64,000 nt of DNA from Bombardia bombarda (lineage: Eukaryota > Ascomycota > Sordariomycetes > Sordariales > Lasiosphaeriaceae), in NCBI GenBank assembly GCA_030512295.1, contig JAULSR010000014.1, positions 179,000-242,999 on the forward strand, in the 5' to 3' direction. Shown one piece after another: positions 11,985 to 24,240 of this stretch. The notes beneath the pieces were generated by a model. That model was given only the letters and a program-made list of their open reading frames with translations. It did no database searches and had not been told where the DNA came from. Numbering within the stretch: position 1 is the stretch's first letter; every line of letters starts with the position of its first letter. The position numbers were made by a program, and so were the translations under genes.

Positions 11985-12635
11985 ACAACTGGGTGCTGAT
12001 TTCGCAGGACGTTGTGTCTCGGGAAAGGTGGCAATTTGACAAACTATGTAAAAAACACACTACTACTACAACCAGACCTTGTTGTCTGACTGGAGTCGCT
12101 GGGAGCTGTGTGGTGCTTGCTTTGATCTAATTAGGGCGGGAGAAATGGCGTTTGGGGAGGAATGTTACAGGTCGGCCAGACATATTGCCAGACATATTGC
12201 CAGACATATAGCCAGACATATTCTCCTACCCAGCTTTTTTTTAAAAAAAAATAAAAAAAAAGGCTGTGACAGACAAAGAGTATATAAGGCAAAAGCAAGA
12301 GAATATTGCCAATAAATCTTATCAGATGTAGCATCAGAATATCAAGGCAAATAAATATGGAACAACACTGGGAGCGCTGGAAACATTGGATGTGAGGGGA
12401 CCTGGTGGTCTGTGCGCGACCCCCTAATAAGCGGCAGCAGCCTGCCCCCCAGACAGTTAGCGAAGTGGGGGCCCGCCCTGGGGCTGGACTGCCTGGTGGT
12501 TAGCCACTTAGGCTAGCGGCCGTGAATTGGCAACGTCGCGAGTTGTTGGATTTCGCACAGACGGACACAACACCGAATGTACCACGGCCGACTTTCTCGA
12601 GCTTTCTCAGCGCAACCAGCGTCACTTTGCCCACG
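11985..12635. other. Intergenic, Myb-like gene to SEC21
   Basis: No gene. It holds a 12-bp repeat (12175-12222), an A/T homopolymer patch at 12235-12260, and the SEC21 promoter with its short 5' leader. Confidence 0.4.
12175..12222. repeat. 12-bp repeat GCCAGACATATT, 4 copies
   Basis: Four head-to-tail copies, the third with a terminal A; located in the intergenic region. Confidence 0.9.
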
Positions 12636-15600
12636 ATGAGCTACGGCAAGAAGGACGAGGATGCCGACACGGGTCTGGTCAAGGTCGACCGGACCCAGGT
12701 GTTCCAGAAAGGTGAGAAGCATCCGCCCCCGTCCGTGCAAGAGGCGGCGAGCTGTCCTTGTTCCTTGTCGTCCAGCTAAACTCACTGCCTCTTCTTCTTC
12801 TTCTTCTTCTTCTTCTTCCCAGCCCGACTATTCAACAGCTCGCCAATCCAGCCGCGAAGATGCCGCGCCCTCCTGACCGAGATCGCCCTTCTCCTCTACA
12901 CGGGCGAGAAGTTCCCAACCAAGGAGGCCACCACCCTCTTCTTCGGCATCTCGAAGCTCTTCCAGAACAAGGATGCCAGCCTGCGCCAGATGGTCCACCT
13001 GGTCATCAAGGAGCTTGCCAGCTCGGCCGAGGACATCATCATGGTTACCAGCACCATCATGAAAGACACGGGTGGCAGCACAGATGCCATCTATCGCCCG
13101 AATGCCATCCGCGCCCTCTGCCGCATTATCGATGTAGGTCCCCGCTTGCCAGCTACCCTTCTCGGGTACCCTTCTCCTTCTCGGGTACCCTTCTCGGGTA
13201 CCCTTCACGTTTCTCCCGCTTCCAAACTGACCCGTGTCGTCGTCGTGCTAGGCCACCACAGTTCAATCTATCGAGCGTGTCATGAAGACGGCGATTGTCG
13301 ATAAGAACCCTTCCGTCGCTTCGGCCGCCCTCGTATCGTCATATCATCTTCTCCCGATCGCCAAGGATGTGGTTCGGCGGTGGCAGAGCGAGACCCAGGA
13401 GGCGGCTGCCAGTAACAAGTCGTCCGGCGGCTTCTCTCTGGGCTTCTCGTCGTCCTCGAGCAACCTCCCGGTCAACAACTCGACCATGACACAGTACCAT
13501 GCGATTGGGCTGCTGTACCAGATGCGCATGCACGACAGAATGGCGCTCGTGAAGATGGTGCAACAGTTCGGCGCCGCTGGCGCCGTCAAGAACCCTGCTG
13601 CCATCACTATGCTCGTCCGCCTCGCCGCCCAGCTCGCCGAAGAAGACCCGCAGCTCAAGAGGCCCATGATGGCGCTGCTGGATGGTTGGCTCAGGCACAA
13701 GAGCGAGATGGTCAACTTCGAGGCGGCCAAGGCCATTTGCGACATGCGCGACGTGACAGATGCCGAGGTGTCCCAAGCGGTCTCTGTCCTGCAACTTTTC
13801 CTTACCTCCCCCCGCGCCGTCACCAAATTTGCCGCCCTTAGAATCCTGCACAACTTCGCCTCTTTCAGGCCCCAGGCTGTCAATATGTGCAACCAGGATA
13901 TCGAGGCCCTCATCTCCAACAGCAATCGCTCGATCGCAACCTTTGCCATTACTACTCTGCTGAAGACGGGCAACGAGACAAGTGTCGACCGCTTGATGAA
14001 GCAGATCTCCGGGTTCATGTCGGAAATCACAGATGAGTTCAAGATTACCATCGTTGAGGCCATCAGGACTCTGTGCCTCAAGTTCCCCAGCAAACAGGCC
14101 GGCATGCTCCGATTCCTAAGCGGAATTCTGCGCGACGAAGGCGGCTACGAGTTCAAGCGTGCCGTCGTGGAAAGCATATTTGACTTGATCAAGTTTGTGC
14201 CCGACTCCAAAGGGGACGCACTTGCCCATCTCTGCGAGTTTATCGAGGACTGCGAGTTTACGAAACTGGCTGTTCGGATCCTTCATCTTCTCGGCCTCGA
14301 GGGCCCCCAAACCTCCCAGCCTACAAAGTACATCCGCTACATTTACAACCGTGTTGTTCTGGAGAACGCCATCGTGCGCGCTGCTGCTGTCACGGCTCTT
14401 GCCAAGTTTGGTGTGGGCCAGAAGGACCCCGAGGTCAAGCAAAGTGTGGAGGTGCTGCTGACTCGATGCTTGGACGACGTTGATGACGAGGTCAGAGACC
14501 GTGCGGCGTTGAATCTTAGACTTATGAAGGAGGAGGATGAGACGGCAACAAGACTTGTCAAGAACGGTCAGTTCTTCTTTTCTGTCAAACCTTTTTTTTT
14601 TTTTTTTTTTTAAGTTTTGGGTATCAACTGACATCTTGCAGACAACTTGTTCGCCCTGTCTTATTTCGAGCAGCAGCTGGTGATGTATGTCACTTCAGAC
14701 GACAAATCGACGTTCCAGGCGCCATTTGATATCGCCAAGATCCCTGTCGTTACTCGCGAGCAAGCAGATGCCGAGGACAAGACCAAGAAGCTCACTGCTA
14801 CTATACCATCTCTCAAGCCTGCCAGGGCAGGACCGACAAAGGCGGCTCCCAGTGGCGCCGAGGCTGTTGCTTCCGCTTCGGTGGCAGCGCAGAAGCATGC
14901 ACATGAGCTGATGCAGATTCCCGAGATGAATGAGTTTGGCAGCGTTCTCAAGTCGTCGCCTCTTGTCGAGCTCACAGAGGCCGAGACCGAGTACGTGGTA
15001 ACCGTTGTCAAGCACATCTTCAAGAAACATGTGGTGCTGCAATACGAGGTCAAGAATACTCTGCCAGCAACAGTTTTGGAGAACGTCTCAGTCGTAGCTG
15101 CTCCGTCAGATGACGAGGAGCTCGAGGAGCTGTTCATCATCCAGGCTGAGAAGTTGGAGACTGATATCCCTGGAAAGGTATATGTGGCTTTCCGGAAGCT
15201 CAACGGGGGGGCATCGCTACCAGTCAGCACTTTTACAAACGTGCTCAAGTTCACCAGCAAGGAGATCGACCCGACCTCCGACGAGCCTGAAGAAGAGGGC
15301 TATGATGATGAGTATGAGGTTGCCGAGTTCGATCTGACTGGCAGCGATTATGTGGTGCCGATTTTCGCCGGCAACTTTGCCCATATCTGGGAGCAAGTGG
15401 GTGCGATGGGGGAAGAAGCGGAGGAGACGTTGCAACTCAGCAGTGTGAAGAGCATCGCAGGTACGTTGTGTTCAGGGTCGTGATGTTTGCGGTCATGAAG
15501 AAATAATGGTGCTAACCCAACATGGACAGATGCAACGGAGCAACTCGCCAAGACGCTTTCACTACAGCCCCTGGAAGGAACAGACGTGCCGGTCAGCCAG

Positions 15601-15762
15601 ACAACGCACACGCTGAAGCTTCTGGGAAAGACGGTCAATGGCGGAAGGGTGGTTGCCAACATCCGCATGGCATACTCGCACAAGTCGGGCGTCACAACTA
15701 AGATCACGGTGAGGAGTGAGGAGGAAGGCGTGGCGGCCCTGGTTGTGGGATCGGTTGCCTAA
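12636..15762 (+). CDS. SEC21: Coatomer gamma subunit (gamma-COP)
   Basis: Five exons: 12636-12711, 12823-13133, 13252-14566, 14642-15460 and 15530-15762, total 917 residues, the usual fungal length. It begins MSYGKKDEDADTGLVKVDRT. The adaptin-type HEAT-repeat trunk follows (LYTGEKFPTKEATTLFFG, KDTGGSTDAIYRPNAIRAL, SIERVMKTAIVDKNPSVASA), then a low-complexity Ala/Lys linker and the C-terminal gamma-COP appendage (SSPLVELTEAETEYVVTVVK to VVGSVA). Gamma-COP is a core COPI subunit on Golgi membranes; it binds ARF1 and cargo for Golgi-to-ER retrieval. Phases agree at every junction. Intron 1 ends in a long TTC pyrimidine repeat, intron 2 has a CTTCTCGGGTACC repeat, and intron 3 carries a run of 20 T (14592-14611). 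Single-copy essential gene in yeasts; very high confidence. Confidence 0.97.
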
Positions 15763-18407
15763 TGAACGAACGGGAGCCATTTTTGATTGGATGGGATGGA
15801 TTTGCACGAAGGCGAGGCACAGACTCGGAGAGAGGGGATCCAGAAGAAGTGGTGTAGGAGGTGGTGAATCGATTCATGCATACCTATGTAGGTATATGAT
15901 AATAAAGGGGTAGAATGAGTTGTTGGCTGTGTAGTGTTAGTGTGTATGGACTTGCTTAGATCTCTTGGGGATGGAGATGCCGCTGTCTGCTGGTGTCGGT
16001 ACTTATTAGGCCACCAGTTGCGAATACGCTCAACTGTGGACATATACTGTGCGTCTGCCGGTAGGTTCCATGGCGGTTGAACAAGCTTGGCCCAGCCATG
16101 ACCCAGCCATGACCCACCTGGCAGCTTGGCTTCCAGTTAGGTTCCATACCTTACACACAGCACTCAAGGCACCCAACGCCGAGCGCAAGCGATACCCATA
16201 CTGTCAGCACAGGTACCACATTAGTTACCTACCTTAAAGGTAGCTATCTACATCGACGCCAAACCACCCGCCACGACCTGCCTCTTTTGTCTTGATATTT
16301 TTTTTTTATCCTTACTCTGTTTTCATCTCGGCCTCATTGCTATGATGTCCAGCCCGGGTGCAACAACAGCTCCGGCTTGCCCAAGCGGACTGAATATTGA
16401 GCAAGTGCAAATTGTATGCTGTCCCTGATATATACCCACCTGGAACTAATTCGTCCGGCGCTCAGTGCTAACCGCCTTGTGAGATCAGCTTATCCGTCAT
16501 GGCGAGCGAAGCCCAATATCGGCCCGCTTTCAGAATGTAAAGTCCACGCAGCTCTTCATGTCTCTATTGCCGCGCTGACTGCCACAGACTGGCCGTATTG
16601 CAGCGCGGCTCAGCGGTTCACCCAGGTTGTCATGGAGGCGCAAGAAATGGACGAATACTTCGTGAGAGTCAGATATAATGACCGGATCATGACGATCCCC
16701 GGATGTCGAGCGGAAGGGAAGCATCTTGATGGAGATGAGAGTCTTTGCACGCTGGTAAACTTCCCCATGTGCCCGAGATGCTGTCCTGCGTAGGATCTTT
16801 CACTGACGTTTATATACTTAAATACCAGTCGGCTTTCAAGTCCATTGTCGACAAATTTACTCCCAGAAATTGGAGATACGCGTGTAGGTCCAACTTGGGT
16901 GCTTTATTGACCACGAGAAACGATGAACCGGCCGGATACTAGTACTACATACATATATAGCGGGCGTAATACCGACGGTGGAACGGCGTTTTATAGGCGA
17001 CGGATGTAGGCGAGAAGAATGTAAGGGTATATCAGATTGTTAATACCAGATAAAAGTTTTATGTCAGGATATTCGCATTGGATGTCCTTCGAGGACTGTT
17101 GGCAAGGGAGTTAATTAAGGGGAGAGCCAGAGCTGTTGTTGATCTCTCTCGGATTAGCGCTTGGTTGAGGGAGGATCTCGGCGTCAGGAAAAGTTCCCAG
17201 CAGGCTGGTGTGTCATCATGGATTATCATTTAACTACAAACCCCACCATGCCATACCCCAACGCAGAATATATTCCTTCATACCCACCACGCTGCATTGT
17301 TGGCCCAAACAATGTCGTTGAATCAGTAACACGAATAGCCACGCTTCCGGGATAGTTTAGGAAATTTTCCACCTATATCGGAGGGGGGAGGCCTACTCGC
17401 CTCTGGGCGCGGCTCACCTAGACTCCCGCCTGAGTTATCGCTTTGCGCTGACCTGCTCTGGTCGACAGAGTCACCCCTCTCATCTGCAGCCACCTCCTCA
17501 ACTCCGCCCGTCTTGTCTGGGCCTTGACCCCCCGTGGTGAAACCCTGCGCTTGTAGCTCGCTTTCGTCACCATTTGTCTTGTCGCTGTGTCGTGAGCAGT
17601 GCAAACCGAGGGCGTCGGCATTTGGCAGATTGTCAGCACAGGCCACCCTTGGCCAGTATTTCTACACCGATACATCCCAATTCATAGGTAGCCACATTCG
17701 CCATGCAGGCTTTTGCGTGACACATGCAGTGCACTGCTCAAACATGTCTTTTACGGGCTGTAATGATGCGCACTCTGAACTTTAGCAGATAGATAGGGAG
17801 CTGTGTGTCCAATTTACTTGATTTCCTTTTTCGTATAACCCAATAAACACTGTCGCGCGCCGTCAACAAATAAACCCCCTGTTCTTTTTTTTTGCCAAGC
17901 GTACTCGACTTGGCATCGGATGGTGTGTGGGGAGAGGTGATGACGCAGCGCTCTCGTTGGCCCTGTAGCCTGTCTCGCCTTGTCTGTCGCGGAAAAGAAA
18001 AACAAAGTATCTGGCGCGGTGGATGCGGCGCGCGCGCACATGATCGGGGGAGCTGCCCAACCAAGCATCATCGCTGCCGCTTATTGTGTGTCTGATCCAC
18101 TTCTGGATCGTCCTTTTTCCCCCTCCAACCCACCCGACTGCACTCACCAAACCTTGTTTCTTCTCCCATTCCCATTGGAGATCCTCCAAGTCAACAAACT
18201 TATTGCAGTTTCCCCCACCTGCAATTTTTGTCAACAGTTCAACTTTCTTTGTTGAGCAGGTGCTGCTGGAAGGGTATAAGACACGCACGCCTGCACCGAT
18301 CAGATCGGATCCATTTCCAACATTTTTTTGCTCCGGCATCGCAAAAAAAAAAAACCAAAAGTACACTGCGCAAAAGAAACCGAAAACACCAGAATATCAT
18401 CGCCATC
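15763..18407. other. 2.6-kb intergenic region
   Basis: No supported gene on either strand. Open frames at 16416-16793 (+) and 17863-18366 (-) have no family resemblance, start context or splice structure. The right end contains the promoter and leader of the phosphotransferase gene. Confidence 0.4.
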
Positions 18408-19855
18408 ATGGGCTACGTTCGGCAGGAGTTCCTGCCCAATCTCCGCGAATACAAGTACTCGAGCGTCGACCACTCTCTGGTGTCGAAATATGTGCTCAAG
18501 CCCTTCTACACCAATGTCGTCATCAAGTGCTTCCCCAAGAGCATGGCGCCCAACCTCATCACCTTGACGGGCTTCATGTTTGTCGTCGCCAACCTCCTGA
18601 CGCTGCTCTGGTACAACCCAACCCTCGACCAGGACTGCCCCGTCTGGGTCTACTACAGCTGGGCCGCCGGCTTGTTCCTGTACCAGACCTTTGACGCCGT
18701 CGACGGCACACAGGCGTATGTTGTCCCCCCCCCCCCCCCCCCACCCCTCTCTTCCATTTCGTTTCACTCCCAAACTGACGACCGATGATCAACAGCCGCC
18801 GCACCCACCAATCCGGCCCCCTGGGCGAGCTCTTCGACCACGGCGTCGACGCGGTCAACACCTCGCTCGAAGTCCTCCTCTTCGCCGGCTCGCAGAACAT
18901 GGGCCAGGGCTGGAAGACGGTCATGACGCTCTTCGCCAGCCTGCTGACGTTTTACGTGCAGACGTGGGACGAGTACCACACCAAGACGCTCACGCTCGGC
19001 GTCGTCAACGGGCCGGTCGAGGGCATCCTCATCCTGGTGGGCGTCTACGCCATGACGGGCTACATGGGCGGCGCGCACTTTTGGCAGCAGAGCATGCTGG
19101 CCACGGTCGGCGTGCCGCAGACCTTGGCTCTCCCGTCCCTGTTCCTGTCCCCGTCCCTGTCCCTGCCCGACTACATCTACGACATGTCCTTCACCGAGTG
19201 GTACCTGGTGCAGGGCGGCATCGTGCTCGTCTACAACACGGTCGGGTCGGCGCGCAACGTGATCAAGGCGCGCCGCGCGCGGGGCGACCGCAGCCGCTAC
19301 GCGCTGGTCGGGCTCGGCCCGTTCTTTGCGACGTGGGTCCTTGTCGTGGCGTACCTGGCGCTGCAGCCGAACATCCTGCGTAACCATCTGGTGCCGTTTG
19401 TGCTGTTCGCGGGCATCGTCAACGCGTACAGCGTCGGCCAGATCATCACCGCGCATCTGGTCAAGCTCGATTTCCCCTACTGGAACGTGCTGGTCATTCC
19501 GCTGTCGCTCGGCGTGATCGACTCGATGGGCCCGGTGCTGCTGCAGCAGTACGCGCCCATCCCCTGGCTCGGCTGGCCGTCGGCGCTTGGTGATGGGGTC
19601 TACCAGGTCGCGTTCATGTTCAGCATGTTTGGCATGGCGATCGGCGTCTACGGCAGCTTTGTGGTTGATGTGATCATCACCATCTGTGATTATCTTGATA
19701 TCTGGTGCTTGACTATCAAGCATCCGTATGTCGAGGAGCAGCAGCCGGATGACAACAAGAAGGTGGTGAGCAATGGGGAAGGCGAAGGCGCGGTAGGTGT
19801 GGGGGATGGGATCGATATGGATGGCATAACACAACACAAGACGACGATGAAATGA
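18408..19855 (+). CDS. CDP-alcohol phosphotransferase (ethanolamine/choline)
   Basis: Two exons, 18408-18715 and 18796-19855, 455 residues. The protein opens MGYVRQEFLPNLREYKYSSV, typical of the fungal EPT1/CPT1 family. The catalytic signature DGx2ARx8Gx3Dx3D is complete only after splicing: DGTQA ends exon 1 and RRTHQSGPLGELFDHGVD begins exon 2, so the intron sits inside the active-site motif. Multiple membrane segments follow, with the conserved SFTEWYLVQGGIVLVYNT. The enzyme transfers phosphoethanolamine or phosphocholine from the CDP form to diacylglycerol, the last step of the Kennedy pathway in ER/Golgi membranes. Substrate preference (EPT1 or CPT1) cannot be decided here. The intron has an 18-C run (18725-18742). 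The C-terminal tail is acidic and low in complexity. Confidence 0.95.
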
Positions 19856-21313
19856 GGATGATAGATCCCCCTCCCCTCCAACTCGGTCTGAGCGGCCCAC
19901 TGGCTCGCGTGTTCGGTTGGCTGCGCGACGGTGGCGCGGCGATTTGAGCGTTCAAGAGGGAAGGATTGCTATGAAGGATGCACGCGGTCTGAAGGGGGAA
20001 ATGAGGTGGTGAAGTTGACGAAACCCCGGGATGTGTAATCTATATGCCATTATAATGAGGAGGGGGGATATTCTTTGATGGACTTTCTACTTTGACTTAT
20101 CTCTTTTTTATTCTCGGAAGATCGCGAAAGAATGCTGGGCGCGATGATTTGGGCTTTCGACGACCAACACAATGTGTAATTACTGGGGTTGGGAGGCTCG
20201 AGCGATGGGATTTATACTTATAGATTGATAAGTAGAAATGGCAAGGCATGGTTAGAAATACGCGAACGAATGGTCTTTATGACGATAGCGACGGCGATGG
20301 TGGCAGTTCTCTTTCTTTGCTGATTTGAACTCTTGGTGATTTCGGTAGCGGTAGCGGTAGCGGTAGCGATAGCGATAGCGATATTCTGTCTGCCTTCACT
20401 TTTGTGCTTTATTTTTTGTTGGGCTTTGGTAACGACACCAACCTGCGTTGATCAACATTTGACACCTTTTCAATCTCCTTTTACTTTCTGGAAATTATCT
20501 CCCTACTACGGTAGCTATTCAGAATAAAAGAGGGAATTGAAACGTTCTTTTGCTAATTGCTACCTAAGAAAGGAAAACGGAGTTTGTAAATGTAAGAAAT
20601 CGCCCTCACTGGCGTTGGTTCAAGTCAGACCCATATGTATCCTGATCCTCCCCCCTTCCACTGGCAATCAAAATATAGGGTAACTCCGTTACAGATTACG
20701 ACTGACTGACCAACCGTCCTATACAACTCCTTATCCCAAGAAAAAGGTGCATGAATCCAGGGGGAGAGAACAATGACCTAAGAAGCACTTGCAACCGATC
20801 AAGACCGACCAAAACGCCCCATCCATAGGTATACCTCTCACCGGCTCAAATATCCGACGATAGCTGCCTCGGTACTTATCCCGTCTGTCTGTCTTCTAGA
20901 CAGATCCATTCCCACGGCCATCACCACTACGATGAGCGAAGTCATATGGCTCTCTCTGCTCCATGACAGAAAACCAGCCCATCCGCCCAGCCATACATAC
21001 AGTCAAAAGGGGGTGAGAAAACCACAATCTTTTTTTCCAGGTCCCGGACGAATAGTATGCTTCGACATTTCCTGGCCGTCGTAAGATATCTTGCCCTACG
21101 TAGATAGATCGTGAGGGGTGATTCATGGTTGGCGGCGGCGAGCTGAGGACCACCCCGAACATTTTGTGTGCGGTCCAAGGAGGTGTACATGTAGAGAGAT
21201 CCTCTTTTTCTCCTTTTGTATGCAATGGGAGAGGACGAGGTGGCGAGGCAGAAAAGGTGTGGGTCGGCTGAATAAGCCCACTCAAACAGAATGAATTTTT
21301 GTTGTCCGTCGGA
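19856..21313. other. Convergent intergenic region
   Basis: Between the 3' ends of the phosphotransferase and the bZIP-like gene. No gene seen; it includes a GGTAGC/GATAGC hexamer repeat at about 20344-20391. Confidence 0.4.
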
Positions 21314-23409
21314 TCATGGAAGCGCGTCACTGCCATTGGCGTCACTGCCGTTGGCGTCACTGCCGTTGGCGTCACTGCCGTTGGCGTCACTGCCGTTGGC
21401 GTCACTGTCGTTGGCGTCACTGTCGTTGGCGTCACTGTCGTTGGCGTCACTGCCATTGGCGTCACTGTCGTTGGCGTCACTGCCATTGGCGTCACTGCCA
21501 TCGGCGTCACTGCCATTGGCGTCACTGTCGTTGGCGTCACTGCCATTGGCGTCACTGTCGTTGGCGTCACTGTCGTTGGCGTCACTGTCGTTGGCGTCAC
21601 TGTCGTTGGCGTCACTGTCGTCGTCGTCACTGTCGCTGGCGACACCGGCCTTGGCGACAGCCGCCTTGATTTCGTCGAGGACCATCTTTCCCAGGACATC
21701 CGGGCCATTGGGGTCGCGCCTTGCCATATTTGTTTGTATCTTGAGGTTCGCCTTAAAGTCGTGAATGTCGACGAGCCCTCGCTTATAGAGTTCGGCGCTG
21801 ACGACCAGTTCCTTCATGGCGCCGTAAGCGATCAAGGACTGGGCGCCGTCGCTAAGGCCGATGCGGTGGCTGGACTTCTTCTTAGCTTCTTTCTTCGCCG
21901 CGTCGGCGTAGACCTGCTTCCTTCTTTTTTCATCCTGCAGGACGGCTTCAAAGTCTGCAACGTTAAAATTCATCGGGCCCTTGGTGGTGGGGGGCCCGTG
22001 GTAGACAGGAAACCAAGAGTCGCTGTCTATGGGCAAAGACATCGGGCCCGTGGTGGTGGGAGTCGACTTGTTACCAGGAGATAAAGGGTTGTTGTGAATT
22101 GTACCTCCGGCTTCGGTAAGTGCACCGATAGGTGGGGCATTCATACAACCAGGGCAATCAGCAGAGCAATGATTGCCGCCTATGGACGAGGACATCGGGC
22201 CCGTGATGGTGGGGTCCGCGTTGATGCCAGGATACGAAGGGTTGCCGCCAATGGACGAGGTCGCGCGTAGAATCTCGTTCTCGGCCCTCAGCTTTTGTAG
22301 GTCGCGCAGCAGCCGCTCGTTCTCGATAGCTGCCAGCCGGTGTTCATTCTCGCGGTGCCGGAGCCGGTCCTCGATTTCCTTGACATGGCGGATTCTGCGC
22401 TCGTAATAGGCGGCTTGACTGTGGGTTGGGGATGACCGCCGGGGTTAGCTGGCTCGTGAAGGGCAGACTTTTGTTGGAGGGTTGGTTATACATACGCTGC
22501 GTGGTTCTGGGCTTTCTGCCTTGATTGAGCGGGGTTCGAGTTGGAGCCTTGCCTGTGGCTTTGGGCTTGGACCTCTGCTTCGGACTGGGTGAGAGGGACG
22601 ATGTTCGATGCGGGGTGCGGTTGGCCTGCGAGGAGGAGGGGATCGATGAGGGGATCGATGAGGGGATAGGGTTGCGTGTAATTGTCGTCAAAGTGTTGGA
22701 ACGAGTCATCATTGGAGAACTGGTCGAGCATCCCCTGCTGAGTAATCTCCTGAGTAATGATTGTGTAAGTAAGTCTGTTGCCTGCTTCTGCCTGCCTAGT
22801 GAGGGGAGGAGCCACAAGCCATGTGCGAAAGAGTCCGACAAGTCCGACGCGCGAAGTATAAAGTCGGACCTGGGACCCTCCACGCACCTGCTAGGGACAT
22901 GTCTCATACTTCTTGATCAGGAGATCAAGACATAACGGGGGCGCGCGACCTACCAGAGGACGGGTGGCGTTGTGAAAGTCGTCTGCAGCTGAGTTGGAAT
23001 GCGAAGGCGCGAGGGGAGGAATGGCCATGAGTTGATGGGGCTGAGGGCCAGAAAAGTATGCTGGGTGAGTGTAGTATGCTGGGTGAGTGTGGTCTGCTGG
23101 TTGAGTGTAGTCTGCTGGGTGAGTGTGGTCTGCTGGTTGAGTGTGGTCTGCTGGGTGAGTGTAGTCTGCTGGGTGAGTGTAGTCTGCTGGGTGAGTGTAG
23201 TCTGCTGGGTGAGTGTAGTCTGCTGGGTGAGTGTAGTCTGCTGGGCGAATATGGTTCATGGCGTCGGCGTGGCCTGATTCTGCTCTTTTGTTGTTTCCCG
23301 AGTAAGCGTAGTCTGCTGGGCGAGTGTGGTCCATGGCGTCGGCTTGGCTTGATCTTGTTCTTTTATTGCTTGCTGGGTGAATGTAGTCTGCTGGGCGAAT
23401 ATGGTTCAT
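21314..23409 (-). CDS. bZIP-like protein with degenerate basic region and repeats
   Basis: Three exons: 23409-22954 (start uncertain; the frame is open up to an ATG at 23610), about 22749-22496, and 22418-21314. Exon 1 encodes a PADYTH repeat. Exons 2-3 join as QKAQNHAAQAAYYERRIRH followed by a leucine/charged coiled coil (VKEIEDRL to LRAENEILRAT). This has the layout of a fungal Yap-type bZIP, with the invariant Asn present but Tyr where the invariant basic-region Arg should be. Exon 3 continues with GPM-punctuated linkers, a conserved-looking segment (NFNVADFEAVLQDEKRRKQV, LYKRGLVDIHDFKANLKIQT) and a 21-copy acidic SDAND/SDANG tail. The dimerisation helix seems intact, while sequence-specific DNA binding is doubtful. 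Donor GTAGGT at exon 1 is clear; the matching acceptor has two in-phase choices. Confidence 0.65.
21326..21640 (-). repeat. 15-bp coding minisatellite, 21 copies
   Basis: Unit GTCACTGYCRTTGGC on the plus strand, encoding SDAN(D/G) on the minus strand at the C-terminus of the bZIP-like protein. Copies differ mainly at two third-position-like sites, giving higher-order patterns. Confidence 0.95.
23059..23238 (-). repeat. 18-bp coding minisatellite, 10 copies
   Basis: Unit TGCTGGGTGAGTGTAGTC on the plus strand, encoding PADYTH on the minus strand in exon 1 of the bZIP-like gene; a further degenerate unit follows. Confidence 0.93.
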
Positions 23410-23711
23410 GGCGTCAGCTTGGCTTGCTTCTGTTTCTTGTATTGTTTTGGTTGAAGTTGCGTTTCTCACTCCCCCTCCTTTTTGTCTGGTTTTGTCAATT
23501 ACCTTGTGGAGAATACCGAGTAAATGGTAAATAGGCTTGCTTTTTTGGGGTTCGTTGTTGAGCCGTGTGACGATGATGCTGGGCAGTGTCAAATACAAGA
23601 GGTCATCCAAGAGGTCGAAGGACTTAAACCGAGGGGAGGCCCGACTTTAATTATGATTGATTCCCCCAGGTGGGGGAGCTGCGAGGATGGGGATTGGACA
23701 GTGGGCAAAAC

Positions 23712-23855
23712 GACGGAGAGGGGGTGCGACGGAGAGGGGGTGCGACGGAGAGGGGGTGCGACGGAGAGGGGGTGCGACGGAGAGGGGGTGCGACGGAGAG
23801 GGGGTGCGACGGAGAGGGGGTGCGACGGAGAGGGGGTGCGACGGAGAGGGGTTGC
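23712..23855. repeat. 16-bp minisatellite, 9 copies
   Basis: Unit GACGGAGAGGGGGTGC; nine almost perfect copies. Because 16 is not a multiple of three, all three frames read the same periodic RGGATERGCDGEGVR peptide, so open frames here are artefacts. Confidence 0.95.
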
Positions 23856-24183
23856 GGAGTATGTAGAGGTACCTATGTATGCACAGACAGAATGAGTAGC
23901 GACTCAATTTGGGTAGGCAGTGGACAGACAGGCGGCTTATTTCCGTTGAAAGTACAGCACAGATGCGGGGTGCGGGGTGCGGGATACAGCTTGTACATGC
24001 ACTGTACTCGATGCCCCTTGCTTACCTTCAGCTGGACGCCTGTGCAACTAGCGCAGTGCCTACTGTGTAGTGTCTGCACAACGAACGCCACACAACAAGG
24101 GTTTCACAAATGGAAGGCAGGGTCTCCTCGCCGGGGCTGCTGCTGGGCTAACTTCCTGATTGTACTTCCATGACGTATCGGCC

Positions 24184-24240
24184 AATCGTCGGCCCCTGTT
24201 CGTCGGCCCCTGTTCGTCGGCCCCTGTTCGGCGGCCCCTG
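24184..24240. repeat. 14-bp repeat GTCGGCCCCTGTTC, about 4 copies
   Basis: Four head-to-tail units, the last degenerate. Confidence 0.8.

Noticed and set aside
18691..19900. Large antisense and alternate-frame ORFs over the phosphotransferase gene
   Set aside because: GC-rich coding shadow; the in-frame catalytic motif identifies the true frame.
21299..22084. Plus-strand 261-codon frame with VGVTV repeats
   Set aside because: Antisense of the acidic-repeat exon of the bZIP-like gene.
23524..24173. Frames encoding RGGATERGCDGEGVR repeats on both strands
   Set aside because: A 16-bp period gives the same peptide in all three frames; no start context or homology.
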